This document shows, in pieces, positions 19,896 to 29,710 of a DNA stretch of 62,383 bases (position 1 is its first letter; each line of letters begins with the position of its first letter). Position numbers and translations under genes: made by a program. Under the pieces are notes generated by a model. It ran no database searches. It was given only the letters and a program-made list of their open reading frames with translations, and was not told where the DNA came from. Source of the stretch: Isotricha intestinalis (taxonomy: Eukaryota > Ciliophora > Litostomatea > Vestibuliferida > Isotrichidae); the NCBI GenBank assembly GCA_023807065.1, contig JAJJLU010000375.1:1-62383 (forward strand), read 5' to 3'.

Positions 19896-20435
19896 AATAT
19901 TTTATTTTATTTATTATATAGAATATTTCAATTTTTATTTTTAATTATTATAATTTTATAAAATAAATATTTAATTTAATAATAATCTTAATAAAATACA
20001 GTAAAGACAACAATTATAAATGCCAATCAAATTACTTTGTGAATTTTTATATGAAATATATTTTGATATAGAAGATGAAAAAAGAAATCATTTAAAAAGA
20101 GAGAAAACAGAAATATCATTGAATGAAATTTAAATAAACTTTATGAAAAGTATAAAACAATTTAAAATTATAAAAAAGAATATTAAAAGATTATTTTTAT
20201 GTATTTAACGGATGAAAAAAGTTCTATTTATAATATTCATTTATTTTTTTAAAATGGAAAAATACAAATAGGAAATCAGAGTTATTTGAAATAGGAATAA
20301 ATTAAATTAATTTTTTTATTATTTAATTTTTAATTTCAAAAACCTCATAAAAAAACTTAAATCTTATATTATAGTTTTAAACTTTTTTATAATATTTAAT
20401 TAAATACAGTTTTAAACATTTTTCAAATATATTTT
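19896..20435. other. Convergent intergenic region with short ORF-like remnants
   Basis: This region of 540 bp lies between the 3' ends of two converging genes. A 37-codon open frame (20020-20133, starting MPIKLLCEFLYEIYFDIEDE) has coding-like composition. A second short frame follows at about 20199-20252 (MYLTDEKSSIYNIHLFF), with TAA interruptions between and after. It may be a decayed gene or chance, since AT-rich DNA easily yields such peptides. Nothing else is visible. Confidence 0.35.
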
Positions 20436-23195
20436 TTATTTGTCTGTTCTTTTTTTTGATTTTAACATATTTTCAGGAAGAACTTTTTTATTTAAACTAT
20501 CAATTCTAATTTTAAATTCATCCATATTTATTAGAGTTAAAAAAGGTAAATTTTTTTTAAAAAAGATAGTATCTCTTTTGAATTGTTTAAGACTATTTAT
20601 ATTTTCTATTTTTTTTCCATTGATAATATAATTTTCAAAATTATCAAAAAACCTTGATAAACATTTTTTAATGGTGCTTTTAATAAATTCTTCATCATAA
20701 CTATTTAACATACAATCATAAATAGTTTTAATTAAACTAACTAATTTTAAAGAATAATTATTAACTGGTAATTTACCATCAACAACATTATAATTAGGTA
20801 AACTAATTTTTTTTAATTCACTGATAGAATCATCAATACAATGTAATTGAATTAAATCTATAATTTTTTGTTGACAAAATTCAATTTGTTTATTAATATA
20901 TATTTGCATTTGTAAAAAATTATCAATTGTGTGTTGTTCAGTATATTTTGCAATTAAACCAAAAGATTGTGTATTTTTCATTTTTTCACTTATTTGTTTA
21001 ATTAAAACTAATATACTATTTGCCATTGATATTTCAGTTTGAGTTACTTCTATATTTTTACCATTTAATATTTGTTCTTTTTGAAAATCAACATGCGACG
21101 TTAATAAATTTATATAATTTTCTAATATATTATCCCAAACTTTTGTATTAAAAAATGTAAATATTTTTAATATTTCATAAGATAATTTTATTATATCTAA
21201 AGAACATTGATTGCATTTTAATTTTATATTATTGATTATTATAAATCCTAATGATTTATTTATTTTAAATTTAGATTCTAAGTTCTTAAAAATTGATATT
21301 TTTTCATAAGAAAATTGATCTTCTATTTGAATATAATTATCTTTTATTTCATATGTTGAAATTATTTCAATAAAATTTTGATAATCTGAAGGAATTTCCT
21401 TTATCTCTTCCCAATTTTTAAATATTGAAGTTTGAAATTTAGAATTTCTTTCATTTATCCATTTTTTCATATAATTTATTTGACAGTCTTTCAAAAAATT
21501 AAAAATTTTTTCATCTTTTAGTATGTTTTTTAATATATCATAAATAATATAGAAACTATCTGCAAAAGAATCTATATCTGAATAATGTAATGCTTGATTC
21601 AAACAATTTACTGTTTGAATTTTTATTTTTCTCATTAAATTATCATTAATATTTTCATTTATTTCAATAAAAATATCAGAGAATTTATCTTTTAATTCTT
21701 TTGAAATTAATTCACTTTTATTAATTAAATCAATTATTTGATTAATTATTAAATTTAATTCTGAATATAATTTATTTTTTCCATAAAGTAAGCATAATAA
21801 AATAGTTTGTTCATTTTTTTCATTATCTTGAACAATATTATTATTATTATTTTTTATTTTATCAATTATTGTATTATTAATATTCTCAAAAACTTGATTT
21901 GATATATTTATAAATTTTTCTTTTACAGCAGAATAAAAACTATCAATTAATCTTGTTTTAATATAATTTTCTATTATATTTATGATGGATTCAATTTTAT
22001 TCTTACTTTCAAAATTTATATGTTTAATAACATAATCACAATTTTCTATACTTTTTAATTTATCTAAAACTAATTGAGATATATGATAAGTTTGAGATGT
22101 ATTTTCTTTTGATTCTTGAAATACAATAAATCCATTAAAATATTCAGTCATTATATTAGAGAATTCATTAGTCATTGAAGAACTATTTTTACTTAAATAA
22201 TTTGAAAAAGTTTCTTCAAAAAAATCATATAATTTTAATTCTTTTTGACCTGTATTATTTTTTAATTTTTCAATTAATTCTCTTCCTTTTGATATTAACT
22301 CAAAAGAAGAAGAAGTATTATCTTTTGAATTAATATCATTAATAAAAGATAAATTATTTTGAACTTCTTTTAAGCTTTTCATAAATAAAATTATTTTTTT
22401 TAAATTTTGTTGCTTAATTTTTTTAGTTAAGAGAAATAAAGAATTTTTATAATTTTTTGATTTTAATTCTTTATATATATTTTTCCATTCTTTTATTTTA
22501 TTAAAAGTACAATTAACGCCATTAAGTGAAGGCCAAGAATTTCCAGAAATATAATTTTCAATCATTTCATTTTTTTTAAGAATTCTTTGTAATTCTAAAT
22601 CAATTTTACTATTGTAATCTATAAAAGTAATACAATTATTTTGTATTTCTTCAATGTTAGCATTTAATATTTCACTTTTAATTTTAAATAAATTACAATT
22701 TACTATAAATTCTTTTGGAATTTCATTAAATATTTTTTCATTAGTTTTATAATTACTTTCACCATCATTTAAATTATTTAAATCACTATTATCATTTAAA
22801 TAAATATTATTATTATTATAATTAACTTTAAAATGATTAAAAGCATATTTTCTATAATCTTTAGATAAAGCTTCTGAATAATTATCAAAATTTTGTTTAG
22901 TTAATTCCCTAAAAGATTTAGGATTATCAGAATTAATTGATCTAGGAGAATTTCCCATTTCAATTATAAAATCTGAAAATCTATCAAAATCTTTATTTAT
23001 TTCTATATCTAATATTGATTTTTCATCATAAACTGTATTTATTATTAAATTCTTTATTTCTTCATAATATGATGCTTGCTCTGCTGATGCATTTAATATT
23101 GATGAAAAATTTTGCATTTGTTTATTTCTTAATTTTTGCATTATTCTTAAATTTTCTTCTTCTGAAATTTCATGTTCTTCATTTTTTTTAATCAT
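20436..23195 (-). CDS. Probable GARP/EARP tether subunit (Vps54/Vps50-like)
   Basis: This 919-aa, largely helical protein has no membrane segment. Its length, all-helical character and C-terminal layout resemble Vps54/Vps50-type CATCHR proteins, which tether endosome-derived vesicles at the Golgi or recycling endosomes. The C-terminal layout is a helical block around SLDIIKLSYEILKIF, then EISMANSILVLIKQISEKM, then a final block around YSLKLVSLIKTIYDCML. The similarity is by recalled pattern, not by diagnostic motif. COG or other Vps51-superfamily subunits are alternatives. The gene converges on the coiled-coil gene and its 5' end is 190 bp from the 3' end of the CNOT4-like gene. Confidence 0.5.
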   Translation of the reverse strand: MIKKNEEHEISEEENLRIMQKLRNKQMQNFSSILNASAEQASYYEEIKNLIINTVYDEKSILDIEINKDFDRFSDFIIEMGNSPRSINSDNPKSFRELTKQNFDNYSEALSKDYRKYAFNHFKVNYNNNNIYLNDNSDLNNLNDGESNYKTNEKIFNEIPKEFIVNCNLFKIKSEILNANIEEIQNNCITFIDYNSKIDLELQRILKKNEMIENYISGNSWPSLNGVNCTFNKIKEWKNIYKELKSKNYKNSLFLLTKKIKQQNLKKIILFMKSLKEVQNNLSFINDINSKDNTSSSFELISKGRELIEKLKNNTGQKELKLYDFFEETFSNYLSKNSSSMTNEFSNIMTEYFNGFIVFQESKENTSQTYHISQLVLDKLKSIENCDYVIKHINFESKNKIESIINIIENYIKTRLIDSFYSAVKEKFINISNQVFENINNTIIDKIKNNNNNIVQDNEKNEQTILLCLLYGKNKLYSELNLIINQIIDLINKSELISKELKDKFSDIFIEINENINDNLMRKIKIQTVNCLNQALHYSDIDSFADSFYIIYDILKNILKDEKIFNFLKDCQINYMKKWINERNSKFQTSIFKNWEEIKEIPSDYQNFIEIISTYEIKDNYIQIEDQFSYEKISIFKNLESKFKINKSLGFIIINNIKLKCNQCSLDIIKLSYEILKIFTFFNTKVWDNILENYINLLTSHVDFQKEQILNGKNIEVTQTEISMANSILVLIKQISEKMKNTQSFGLIAKYTEQHTIDNFLQMQIYINKQIEFCQQKIIDLIQLHCIDDSISELKKISLPNYNVVDGKLPVNNYSLKLVSLIKTIYDCMLNSYDEEFIKSTIKKCLSRFFDNFENYIINGKKIENINSLKQFKRDTIFFKKNLPFLTLINMDEFKIRIDSLNKKVLPENMLKSKKRTDK

Positions 23196-23385
23196 TCTTT
23201 TTATATTTTTTAAAAATTAAATTAATATTTTTAATATAGTTTTCAAGTTATATTATAATAAATATTAAATATTTCTTTACTTACAATTTTTATAAAAAGA
23301 TTCTTTATTAAATAAAAGGTTTTTAATTAGGGATATACAAATGAAATTATTTATTTCGTAAACAAATGTTTACTTTATCATATAT

Positions 23386-24408
23386 TTAAACTTTTGCATT
23401 GCAATTAAAATTTATATAATTTTTCATATTACAAATGTCATTTTCATTATCATCGTTAATTATTTTTTTATTTATAAGCAACCAAACTATATTCTTATCT
23501 AAAAAGTCTAATATATTATTCGGTACTAATACTCTTAAATTTTGTTCTATATAAATATCATTTATATTTTTCACAAAATCAAATCTTGATTTTGTTTTTC
23601 TATTTAATTTAATTAAATTCTTATTTATAATTGATACATTAATTTTATCCATATCAATTGATTTACTTTCTTCTGATGTAGAAGTTAAATTTTCTATGTT
23701 TGAATCATTTGATTTAATTGATTTTTTTTTTAATATTATTTTATCATTTTTTTTCTTATTCAACTTTTTTTTATTTAATCTTTTATTTATATTAATATTT
23801 TTTATAAGAGGATATAAACTTTTTATAAAATCTTCATTTTTAATTTTTTTCATTGTCATTTTAGGAAATTTCTTTTGTAACTCATAATAATTTTCTCCAA
23901 TTAATTTAAAATAAATAGCCTCAAAAACTTTTTTTGAAATATTTAAAACACCTAAAGCAAATTTAATACTATCAATATATTTATTATTTTTCAATTCCAA
24001 AAGAAGATAATTATTAATTTGTAAATTATGTAAAAATAAACAATTTGGATTTGGACATTCTTTATTATTTAAGAAATAATAACAGTATTTAGTAGTAAAG
24101 TATATTGCTTTTAATTTTACATCATTATTTATTTTTAAATTTTGAAGACATAAAATGGCTAAAGCAGCTTGATTTACAGTATCAAATTGAGCAATAACAT
24201 TTTTTTCATTTTTATGATTTAATAAAACCATTTGATTAATATGACCATATTGCCCTAAAAATTTTTTTTGATATAATATGTCTTTAGAAAATAATGATTC
24301 TGGGATATGAGAAATAAAAATAATATTTTTTGTTAAATAACTTTGTTTAGATAAGTTATAGCTTTGGTCTGATGATAATGAAATAATAGGTTTTTGTTCA
24401 GTAGACAT
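23386..24408 (-). CDS. CNOT4/Not4-like RRM + CCCH protein lacking a RING finger
   Basis: This 340-aa protein carries the Not4-specific RRM (about residues 28-105: NIIFISHIPESLF, GQYGHINQMVLLN). A CCCH zinc finger follows directly, TTKYCYYFLNNKECPNPNC ending in H127, with cysteines at 109, 118 and 123. The spacing C-x8-C-x4-C-x3-H equals that of CNOT4. In yeast and animals this protein is the E3 ligase of the CCR4-NOT complex, with an N-terminal C4C4 RING that recruits E2. Here the protein starts directly before the RRM and no RING cysteines are present. The 400 bp upstream holds no open frame with cysteine pairs. The C-terminal half is Lys-rich and unrecognised. Role inferred: an RNA-binding CCR4-NOT-associated protein without its own ligase domain. 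Confidence 0.82.
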   Translation of the reverse strand: MSTEQKPIISLSSDQSYNLSKQSYLTKNIIFISHIPESLFSKDILYQKKFLGQYGHINQMVLLNHKNEKNVIAQFDTVNQAALAILCLQNLKINNDVKLKAIYFTTKYCYYFLNNKECPNPNCLFLHNLQINNYLLLELKNNKYIDSIKFALGVLNISKKVFEAIYFKLIGENYYELQKKFPKMTMKKIKNEDFIKSLYPLIKNININKRLNKKKLNKKKNDKIILKKKSIKSNDSNIENLTSTSEESKSIDMDKINVSIINKNLIKLNRKTKSRFDFVKNINDIYIEQNLRVLVPNNILDFLDKNIVWLLINKKIINDDNENDICNMKNYINFNCNAKV

Positions 24409-24809
24409 TTTTTACCTATTATTACTTTATTTCATTTGTTTAATAAAAGAAAGAAAATCGAAACAAATCACAAATACATTAAATTTTTAATATTTTTTTT
24501 CAAATTATTATATAAAAGATATCTATTATATTTTTTTAGTTAAAATCCATTTTTGAAAATAAAAGAAGAATAAAATTAATTTTTATAAGTTAAAATTATA
24601 AATTCCAAAATAAGTGAGAAAATGTAAAATAAATAAATGAAATTTATATTTTTATAAACATAATCCTAAAAAAATCAAAAAATCAAAAACAACCTTCTCA
24701 TAAGAAAAAAACATATATAAAAAAAATTAAATTATAAAATATAATAAAATAAAAAACTAAAAAATAAAATAATAAAAAATTAAAAAAAACCCATTTAAAA
24801 GAATAAAAA
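24409..24809. other. Divergent promoter region
   Basis: This region of 401 bp lies between the 5' ends of the CNOT4-like gene (minus) and the metallophosphoesterase gene (plus). It should contain both promoters. The sequence is A/T only in long runs, turning A-rich towards the plus-strand start. No RNA gene, RING-coding exon or repeat is visible. Confidence 0.5.
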
Positions 24810-26171
24810 ATGTTATACAACTCTTTTTTAAGTATAACATATTCCTTAATGTCACTTCTAAGTAGTATAAGTTTTACATATAACACAATAAATAAACTAA
24901 TCTTTAATCCATATGATAAAGAAAAATATATAACAATAGGAGATGGTAAAAATTTAAGAGTAGGAATATTATCAGATTCTCAGTTAACATATGGTGAAAA
25001 TGATAAAACTTATCCTTTCTCTTATGATCACTTAATAAGAAGTTTTGAAGTAATGAAAGATAATAATATTAATGTTTTAATATTTGCTGGTGATGAAGGA
25101 CAAGCAGGAACAACATATGCTTTTAATTTATTTAAAAAAGCAATAGATAAAGTTTGGCCTAATAAGGATGAAAGACCAATATTTAATTTTATTATGGGTA
25201 ATCATGATTATAAATATAATTTATTCTTACCTTCATATCATCAGAAAAAATTTTATGAAATAATAGGAGAAAAGCCTTTTAGCCATAAAATAATTAATGG
25301 ATATCATTTTATAAATTGGGGTCATTGTGATTTAAGTATGCAAACAAGTAATAATAATTATTTATGGGTAGAAAGAGAAATAAAGAAAGCAATTAAATTG
25401 GATGATAAAAAACCAATATTTGTAACAACTCATGTTAATGCAAAAGGAACAGTATATGGAAGTGATAGATGGGGAAATAATATTATTAAAAGTGTTTTAG
25501 ATCAATTTAAACAAGTTATTCATTTTAGTGGTCACAGTCATTTTTCGTTAATTGATGAAAGAAGTATTTGGCAAGGAAAATTTACTGCAATTCAAACTCA
25601 AGGTACTTGTTATATTGAATTAGAAAATGGAAAAGAAAATGGTTCAAAACCTTTAAATGAATTCAATGAACCATTACCACAAAGATTAAACTATATGGGA
25701 TTAATTATGGACGTTAATAATGATAAAGTTATTGTTAAAAGAATAAGTTTAGAAAAAAATAAATTTTATGGAAATGATTGGATTATTGATATTCCTATTT
25801 CTGAAGATAAATTTAGATATAAAGAAGGAATGAGAGAAAAATATATTAAAGCTCCTTGGTTTGAAAAAAATGAAGTAAATGTTAAACAAGTTGTTAAAGA
25901 TAATAAAAAGTTTAATCATATTCATTTTATTCAAGCTAAACATGATAATTTTGTTCATTCTTATAAATTAGTTTTTAATAAGAATGGAAGGAAAAAAGAA
26001 TATTTATATTTTTCTGATTTTTTCTTATTACCTGAAGATAGGAAAAATGATATTACTTTGAAATTAAATGATAAATTAGAAGGAGATTATGAAGTTGAAA
26101 TTTATGCTATTGAATCTTTTGGGAAAGAATCTAAACCTATTAAAGCAAATGTAACAATACCTGAAATATAA
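24810..26171 (+). CDS. Calcineurin-like metallophosphoesterase, probably secreted or membrane-anchored
   Basis: This 453-aa protein has an N-terminal hydrophobic segment (residues about 8-27) that could be a signal peptide or anchor. The catalytic motifs run in order: SDSQ (D56, Q58; the family usually has D-x-H), GDE (D95), GNHD (130-133), TTHVNA (His about 209) and GHSHFS (about 240). This is the dinuclear-metal phosphoesterase layout, close to the purple acid phosphatase/CpdA branch. The change of the first histidine to Gln is seen in some subfamilies and may alter metal preference. The C-terminal 130 residues look like a beta-sandwich (NFVHSYKLVFNKNGRKKEY and onward to VTIPEI). The substrate is unknown. 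Confidence 0.85.
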   Translation: MLYNSFLSITYSLMSLLSSISFTYNTINKLIFNPYDKEKYITIGDGKNLRVGILSDSQLTYGENDKTYPFSYDHLIRSFEVMKDNNINVLIFAGDEGQAGTTYAFNLFKKAIDKVWPNKDERPIFNFIMGNHDYKYNLFLPSYHQKKFYEIIGEKPFSHKIINGYHFINWGHCDLSMQTSNNNYLWVEREIKKAIKLDDKKPIFVTTHVNAKGTVYGSDRWGNNIIKSVLDQFKQVIHFSGHSHFSLIDERSIWQGKFTAIQTQGTCYIELENGKENGSKPLNEFNEPLPQRLNYMGLIMDVNNDKVIVKRISLEKNKFYGNDWIIDIPISEDKFRYKEGMREKYIKAPWFEKNEVNVKQVVKDNKKFNHIHFIQAKHDNFVHSYKLVFNKNGRKKEYLYFSDFFLLPEDRKNDITLKLNDKLEGDYEVEIYAIESFGKESKPIKANVTIPEI

Positions 26172-26252
26172 TTTATAATTTATAATTTTAATTATTTATT
26201 TATTTATTTTTTTGTTAATATTAGCTTTTTAAATTAAATTTTTTATTTTAAA

Positions 26253-27283
26253 ATGGATTATATTTTGACAGATAAAAGTATTTATTTTTATTTATTTTTA
26301 TTTTAGAATTATCTCCTATTTTACCTGAAGATAAAGTAAAGGAAATTGCACAAAATTTTTCATCTGGAAAATTTGATTTAATATCAAAATTAATTACAAA
26401 TGATATTCTTATTCAATTTAAAGATGATATATATTCTCAACAAATCTTACTTTCTATTTTAATTTTTAGTTTATTAAAATTAAATCAAATTGATGAAGTT
26501 AATAAATTATATTCTACTTATACTTATCCTGAAAAAAAAATGATATTTCCATTAATATTTCTTAAAGGAAAAACATATTCTTTACAAGAAAAAGAAATTC
26601 CACTTGCTTTAGGAGTTTATTATGAAGAATTAAATTTATTGGAATCATATAATATAGAAAAAGATAAAGAAGATAAAGAAAATATTATAACAATAGAAAC
26701 TTTTAATAGTCATTTTGAAATTTTACAAAATTTTTTTTATTACTTATATGCAATGAATAATATAGATTCAAAAATAAAAAAATTATATTTTGAAATTAAA
26801 ACATGTTTGTATAATTTAGGTTTTGAATTAAAATCTTTTGAAGTAATATCAAATTTACAAAAAAAATATCCTGATGATTTAGTTATTCAATTTGAATTAG
26901 CCAAAGATTCTCTTTTAGTTTCTCAATTACCAATATATGAATCAATGTTAAATTTAATGAAAGAAGGAAAAGAAAAAGCAGATGAAAATTTAAAACCTAT
27001 TTATTCTAATTATATAAATTATTTAGAAGTATTATTATTAACTGTAAAAAGACAATTTGATCAAGCAAAAAATAAATTAAATGAAATTAAAGGAGAAGAT
27101 AATTCAAATTTTATATTAATGAATAATATTGCAGTTATTGATGTTTATAGAAATGAACCTAAAGAAAGTTATAAAAATTTATCTTTAATTGTAGAACAAA
27201 ATAATTATTGTATTCAACCTTTAAAAACTAATTCAGATATATTAAATTCAATGTTCAATATGAAAAAACTGAATCTTAAATAA
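26253..27283 (+). CDS. TRAPPC12: TRAPP complex subunit 12-like TPR protein (two exons)
   Basis: Exon 1 is 26253-26277 and exon 2 is 26307-27283, joined across a 29-nt GT-AG intron in phase 1, giving 333 aa. Without splicing the frame stops at the TAG formed by the acceptor. The C-terminal two thirds are TPR-like helices. The end (FILMNNIAVIDVYRNEPKES, then YKNLSLIVEQ) follows the TRAPPC12 C-terminus, where human protein has a NNAAVCLLYLGKLKDSL pattern. The protein lacks the long N-terminal extension of the roughly 735-aa animal protein. TRAPPC12 belongs to TRAPPIII, which acts in ER-Golgi and autophagy traffic. The start 82 bp after the phosphoesterase gene is supported by continuous coding sense after splicing. 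COPE-like TPR proteins are an alternative. Confidence 0.72.
26278..26306 (+). other. 29-nt GT-AG spliceosomal intron
   Basis: The intron starts GTATTTA and ends TTTTAG, with only A/T between. Removal joins an ATG-initiated 25-nt exon in frame to the long downstream ORF, extending it by 87 sense codons. The length equals two other introns in this window. Confidence 0.8.
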
Positions 27284-27370
27284 AAAAAGTTAAAAATAAA
27301 TATATAAGAATAATTTAAAAAAATAAAAAAACAAAAAAATAAATAATTAAACATATAAATAGTAAAACAA

Positions 27371-29710
27371 ATGGAATCTTTTAAAGGTAATACAAATCAA
27401 TTATCAAAAGTAGAAAAATATGAAAATGAAAAAGAAGAAGAAACTCCAGCCGAATTATCAGAAGTAGATTTAGGAACTAAAGATGAAACAAATTTTGATG
27501 AATTAATATCTTTTTCTCATACATATTTAAATTATAGAATTGCAAAAACATATTCAACATTAAAAGAATTAGATAATAATATTTTTGGTCTTTTAATGAG
27601 TAATGAATTTCTTCTTGCTGGAAGTAATATTACGATAGATTCTTTAAATTCAATGTCAAATTCCGAAATAGTAAAAACTTTAAAAAATAAAACAAAAAGT
27701 TATAATTCTTTTGATTATAGTCAAAAAATAACTTTTGTGGAAAATATTCCTTTTTATATTAAACAAATTGGTCTTGAAGAAACAATAGATTTAATATTAC
27801 CAATTATATTAAATATTTATAAAGAAAGAACAGATGTTTTAGAAAGATTTTTAAATGTTTTTAATAATTTTGTAGATGAAATAAATAAATTTGGTAAAGA
27901 AGGATATATAATATTAAGAGATAAAATAATAGATATTTTAAGTTTAATATTTCAAAATAGAAAAGAAGATAATATATTAGAATTAAATTCTAAATCATTA
28001 GTTTATTTAACTAGATTTATAAAAGAAGAAGATAGAGGACCAAAAATATTAACAATAGTAATAATGATGGCTCATGATGATGATAATGAAAGAATAAGAG
28101 TTTTATCAACAAAAATATTTAATGATTTAGCATTAATAATAGGTAAAGAATTATTAGAATTATATGTTGTGGCTCAAGTTGCTTCTTTTGCAGAAGATCA
28201 AGCTTGTAATGTTAGAAAAGCTATAACTGGAAATTTTTTAAATATTTGTAAAGGAGTTTCTAAAAATTGCTTTATTAATAGATTATTACCTGTTTATCAA
28301 AAATTAAGTAAAGATTCTCTTTGGACTATTAGAAAAGTCGCTGTTTCAATTTTACCTGAATTAACTAAATTATGTGATAATGATACTATTAGTAAAGTTT
28401 TATTAGATATATTTAAAGATTTTTCACAAGATTCTAAAAGTTTTGTTAGGAATTCAACCCTTGAAATTTTTGGTCAATTTATTTCTTTATTAGATAAGAA
28501 TGATATTAAAAAATATAATGAATTACTTGATTTTTATATAAATACAATTAATGAATTTGATAATTCTAATAAAAAAGAAGATAAAATTATTTTACAAAAA
28601 TGTGCTTTTAATTTTCCTGCAGTTTTAATGACTTATGGAAATGAAAATTGGGATAAATTAAAATTATGTTTTATTAAAATGTCAGAACAAAAAGATGAAA
28701 ATATTATACTACCTTTGGCTTCTTCTTTAGGAGAAATTGCTAAAATTTTAGGTCCAGAATTAACTGAAAGTGACTTATTAGAATTTGTTGATAAATTTTA
28801 TAAAAATTCAGGAGAAATTAAAATGAAAATATTAAGTATATTACCTGATATAATTAGAAATATATCATCAAATAAAAAAAATCAATATTTAGAAAATATT
28901 AAAATTATGATAGGGAATAGAGATGATAAATGGAGGAAAAGATTAAATTATTCTAAAATAATAGGAAAATATAATAATACTTATTCTGATTCTATTATAT
29001 ATAAAAGAGTTTTTCCTATTGCTATTAATTTTTGTTTTGATGATGTTAATCAAGTTAGAATAAAAAGTGCTGGACATAATAGTAGAATAATTTTACAATT
29101 AATTTCAGGTGATACTGAATATAAGGATAAAACTTTGAAAATTATTCAATCTTTTGCTAGAAGTATTAATTATTCTTATAGACAATTATTTATTTTAATG
29201 TGTAAACATATTTTTGAAAAGAAAGATGTTTGGGAAAAAGATATTTCACCTTTATTATTAGATTTAGCTTATGATAAAATTATTAATGTTAGAATTTCAC
29301 TTGCTAAATTTATTTATAAAGTTATTAATAAGAATAAATATGATTATTTAAAAAATGATAATACTATAAAAAAAATATATTCTATTCTTAAAAAAGAAGA
29401 TAATAATGAAATTTCATCAATTATAAATTTGTTAAATATAGAAACTGTAAATGTTGATTTAAATATAAATGTAAATGATAAATTTACTGATAATATGAGT
29501 TTTGTTTCGAATGAATTTGGTATTACTAGAAATGTTCCTTTAGAATCTAAAATAAAAAAAAATATAAATGAAATTTCTCCTTCTTCAAATTTAGTTGATG
29601 AAAATGATAAATTAGAAGAAGGTTCTCCTATTCCAATTGAAGAAGATAAAAAAGAGAAAGATACAAATAAAAATGAAGAAAATAAAAGTATCGAAGATAA
29701 AAAAGAATAA
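27371..29710 (+). CDS. HEAT-repeat phosphatase regulatory subunit (PP4R1/PP2A-A-like)
   Basis: This 779-aa protein consists of tandem HEAT repeats from about residue 130 to 640. Well-formed units are RLLPVYQKLSKDSLWTIRK-VAVSILPEL and the following KSFVRNSTLEIFGQFISLL. The pair DSLWTIRK...SKSFVRN...LEIFGQF matches the PPP4R1 arrangement (DSSWGVRK...SRWVRQ...LGPFIS) better than the PP2A A subunit. A charged tail (about 700-779) ends in EDKKE. Such proteins scaffold PP4 or PP2A catalytic subunits and select substrates. Codon third positions switch from A to T around nt 28150-28250. The gene starts 87 bp after TRAPPC12. Confidence 0.7.
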   Translation: MESFKGNTNQLSKVEKYENEKEEETPAELSEVDLGTKDETNFDELISFSHTYLNYRIAKTYSTLKELDNNIFGLLMSNEFLLAGSNITIDSLNSMSNSEIVKTLKNKTKSYNSFDYSQKITFVENIPFYIKQIGLEETIDLILPIILNIYKERTDVLERFLNVFNNFVDEINKFGKEGYIILRDKIIDILSLIFQNRKEDNILELNSKSLVYLTRFIKEEDRGPKILTIVIMMAHDDDNERIRVLSTKIFNDLALIIGKELLELYVVAQVASFAEDQACNVRKAITGNFLNICKGVSKNCFINRLLPVYQKLSKDSLWTIRKVAVSILPELTKLCDNDTISKVLLDIFKDFSQDSKSFVRNSTLEIFGQFISLLDKNDIKKYNELLDFYINTINEFDNSNKKEDKIILQKCAFNFPAVLMTYGNENWDKLKLCFIKMSEQKDENIILPLASSLGEIAKILGPELTESDLLEFVDKFYKNSGEIKMKILSILPDIIRNISSNKKNQYLENIKIMIGNRDDKWRKRLNYSKIIGKYNNTYSDSIIYKRVFPIAINFCFDDVNQVRIKSAGHNSRIILQLISGDTEYKDKTLKIIQSFARSINYSYRQLFILMCKHIFEKKDVWEKDISPLLLDLAYDKIINVRISLAKFIYKVINKNKYDYLKNDNTIKKIYSILKKEDNNEISSIINLLNIETVNVDLNINVNDKFTDNMSFVSNEFGITRNVPLESKIKKNINEISPSSNLVDENDKLEEGSPIPIEEDKKEKDTNKNEENKSIEDKKE

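Noticed and set aside
26540..27283. Shorter TRAPPC12 start at the internal ATG 26540
   Set aside because: Splicing the 29-nt intron gives an upstream ATG at 26253 and 87 additional in-frame codons of protein-like sequence.
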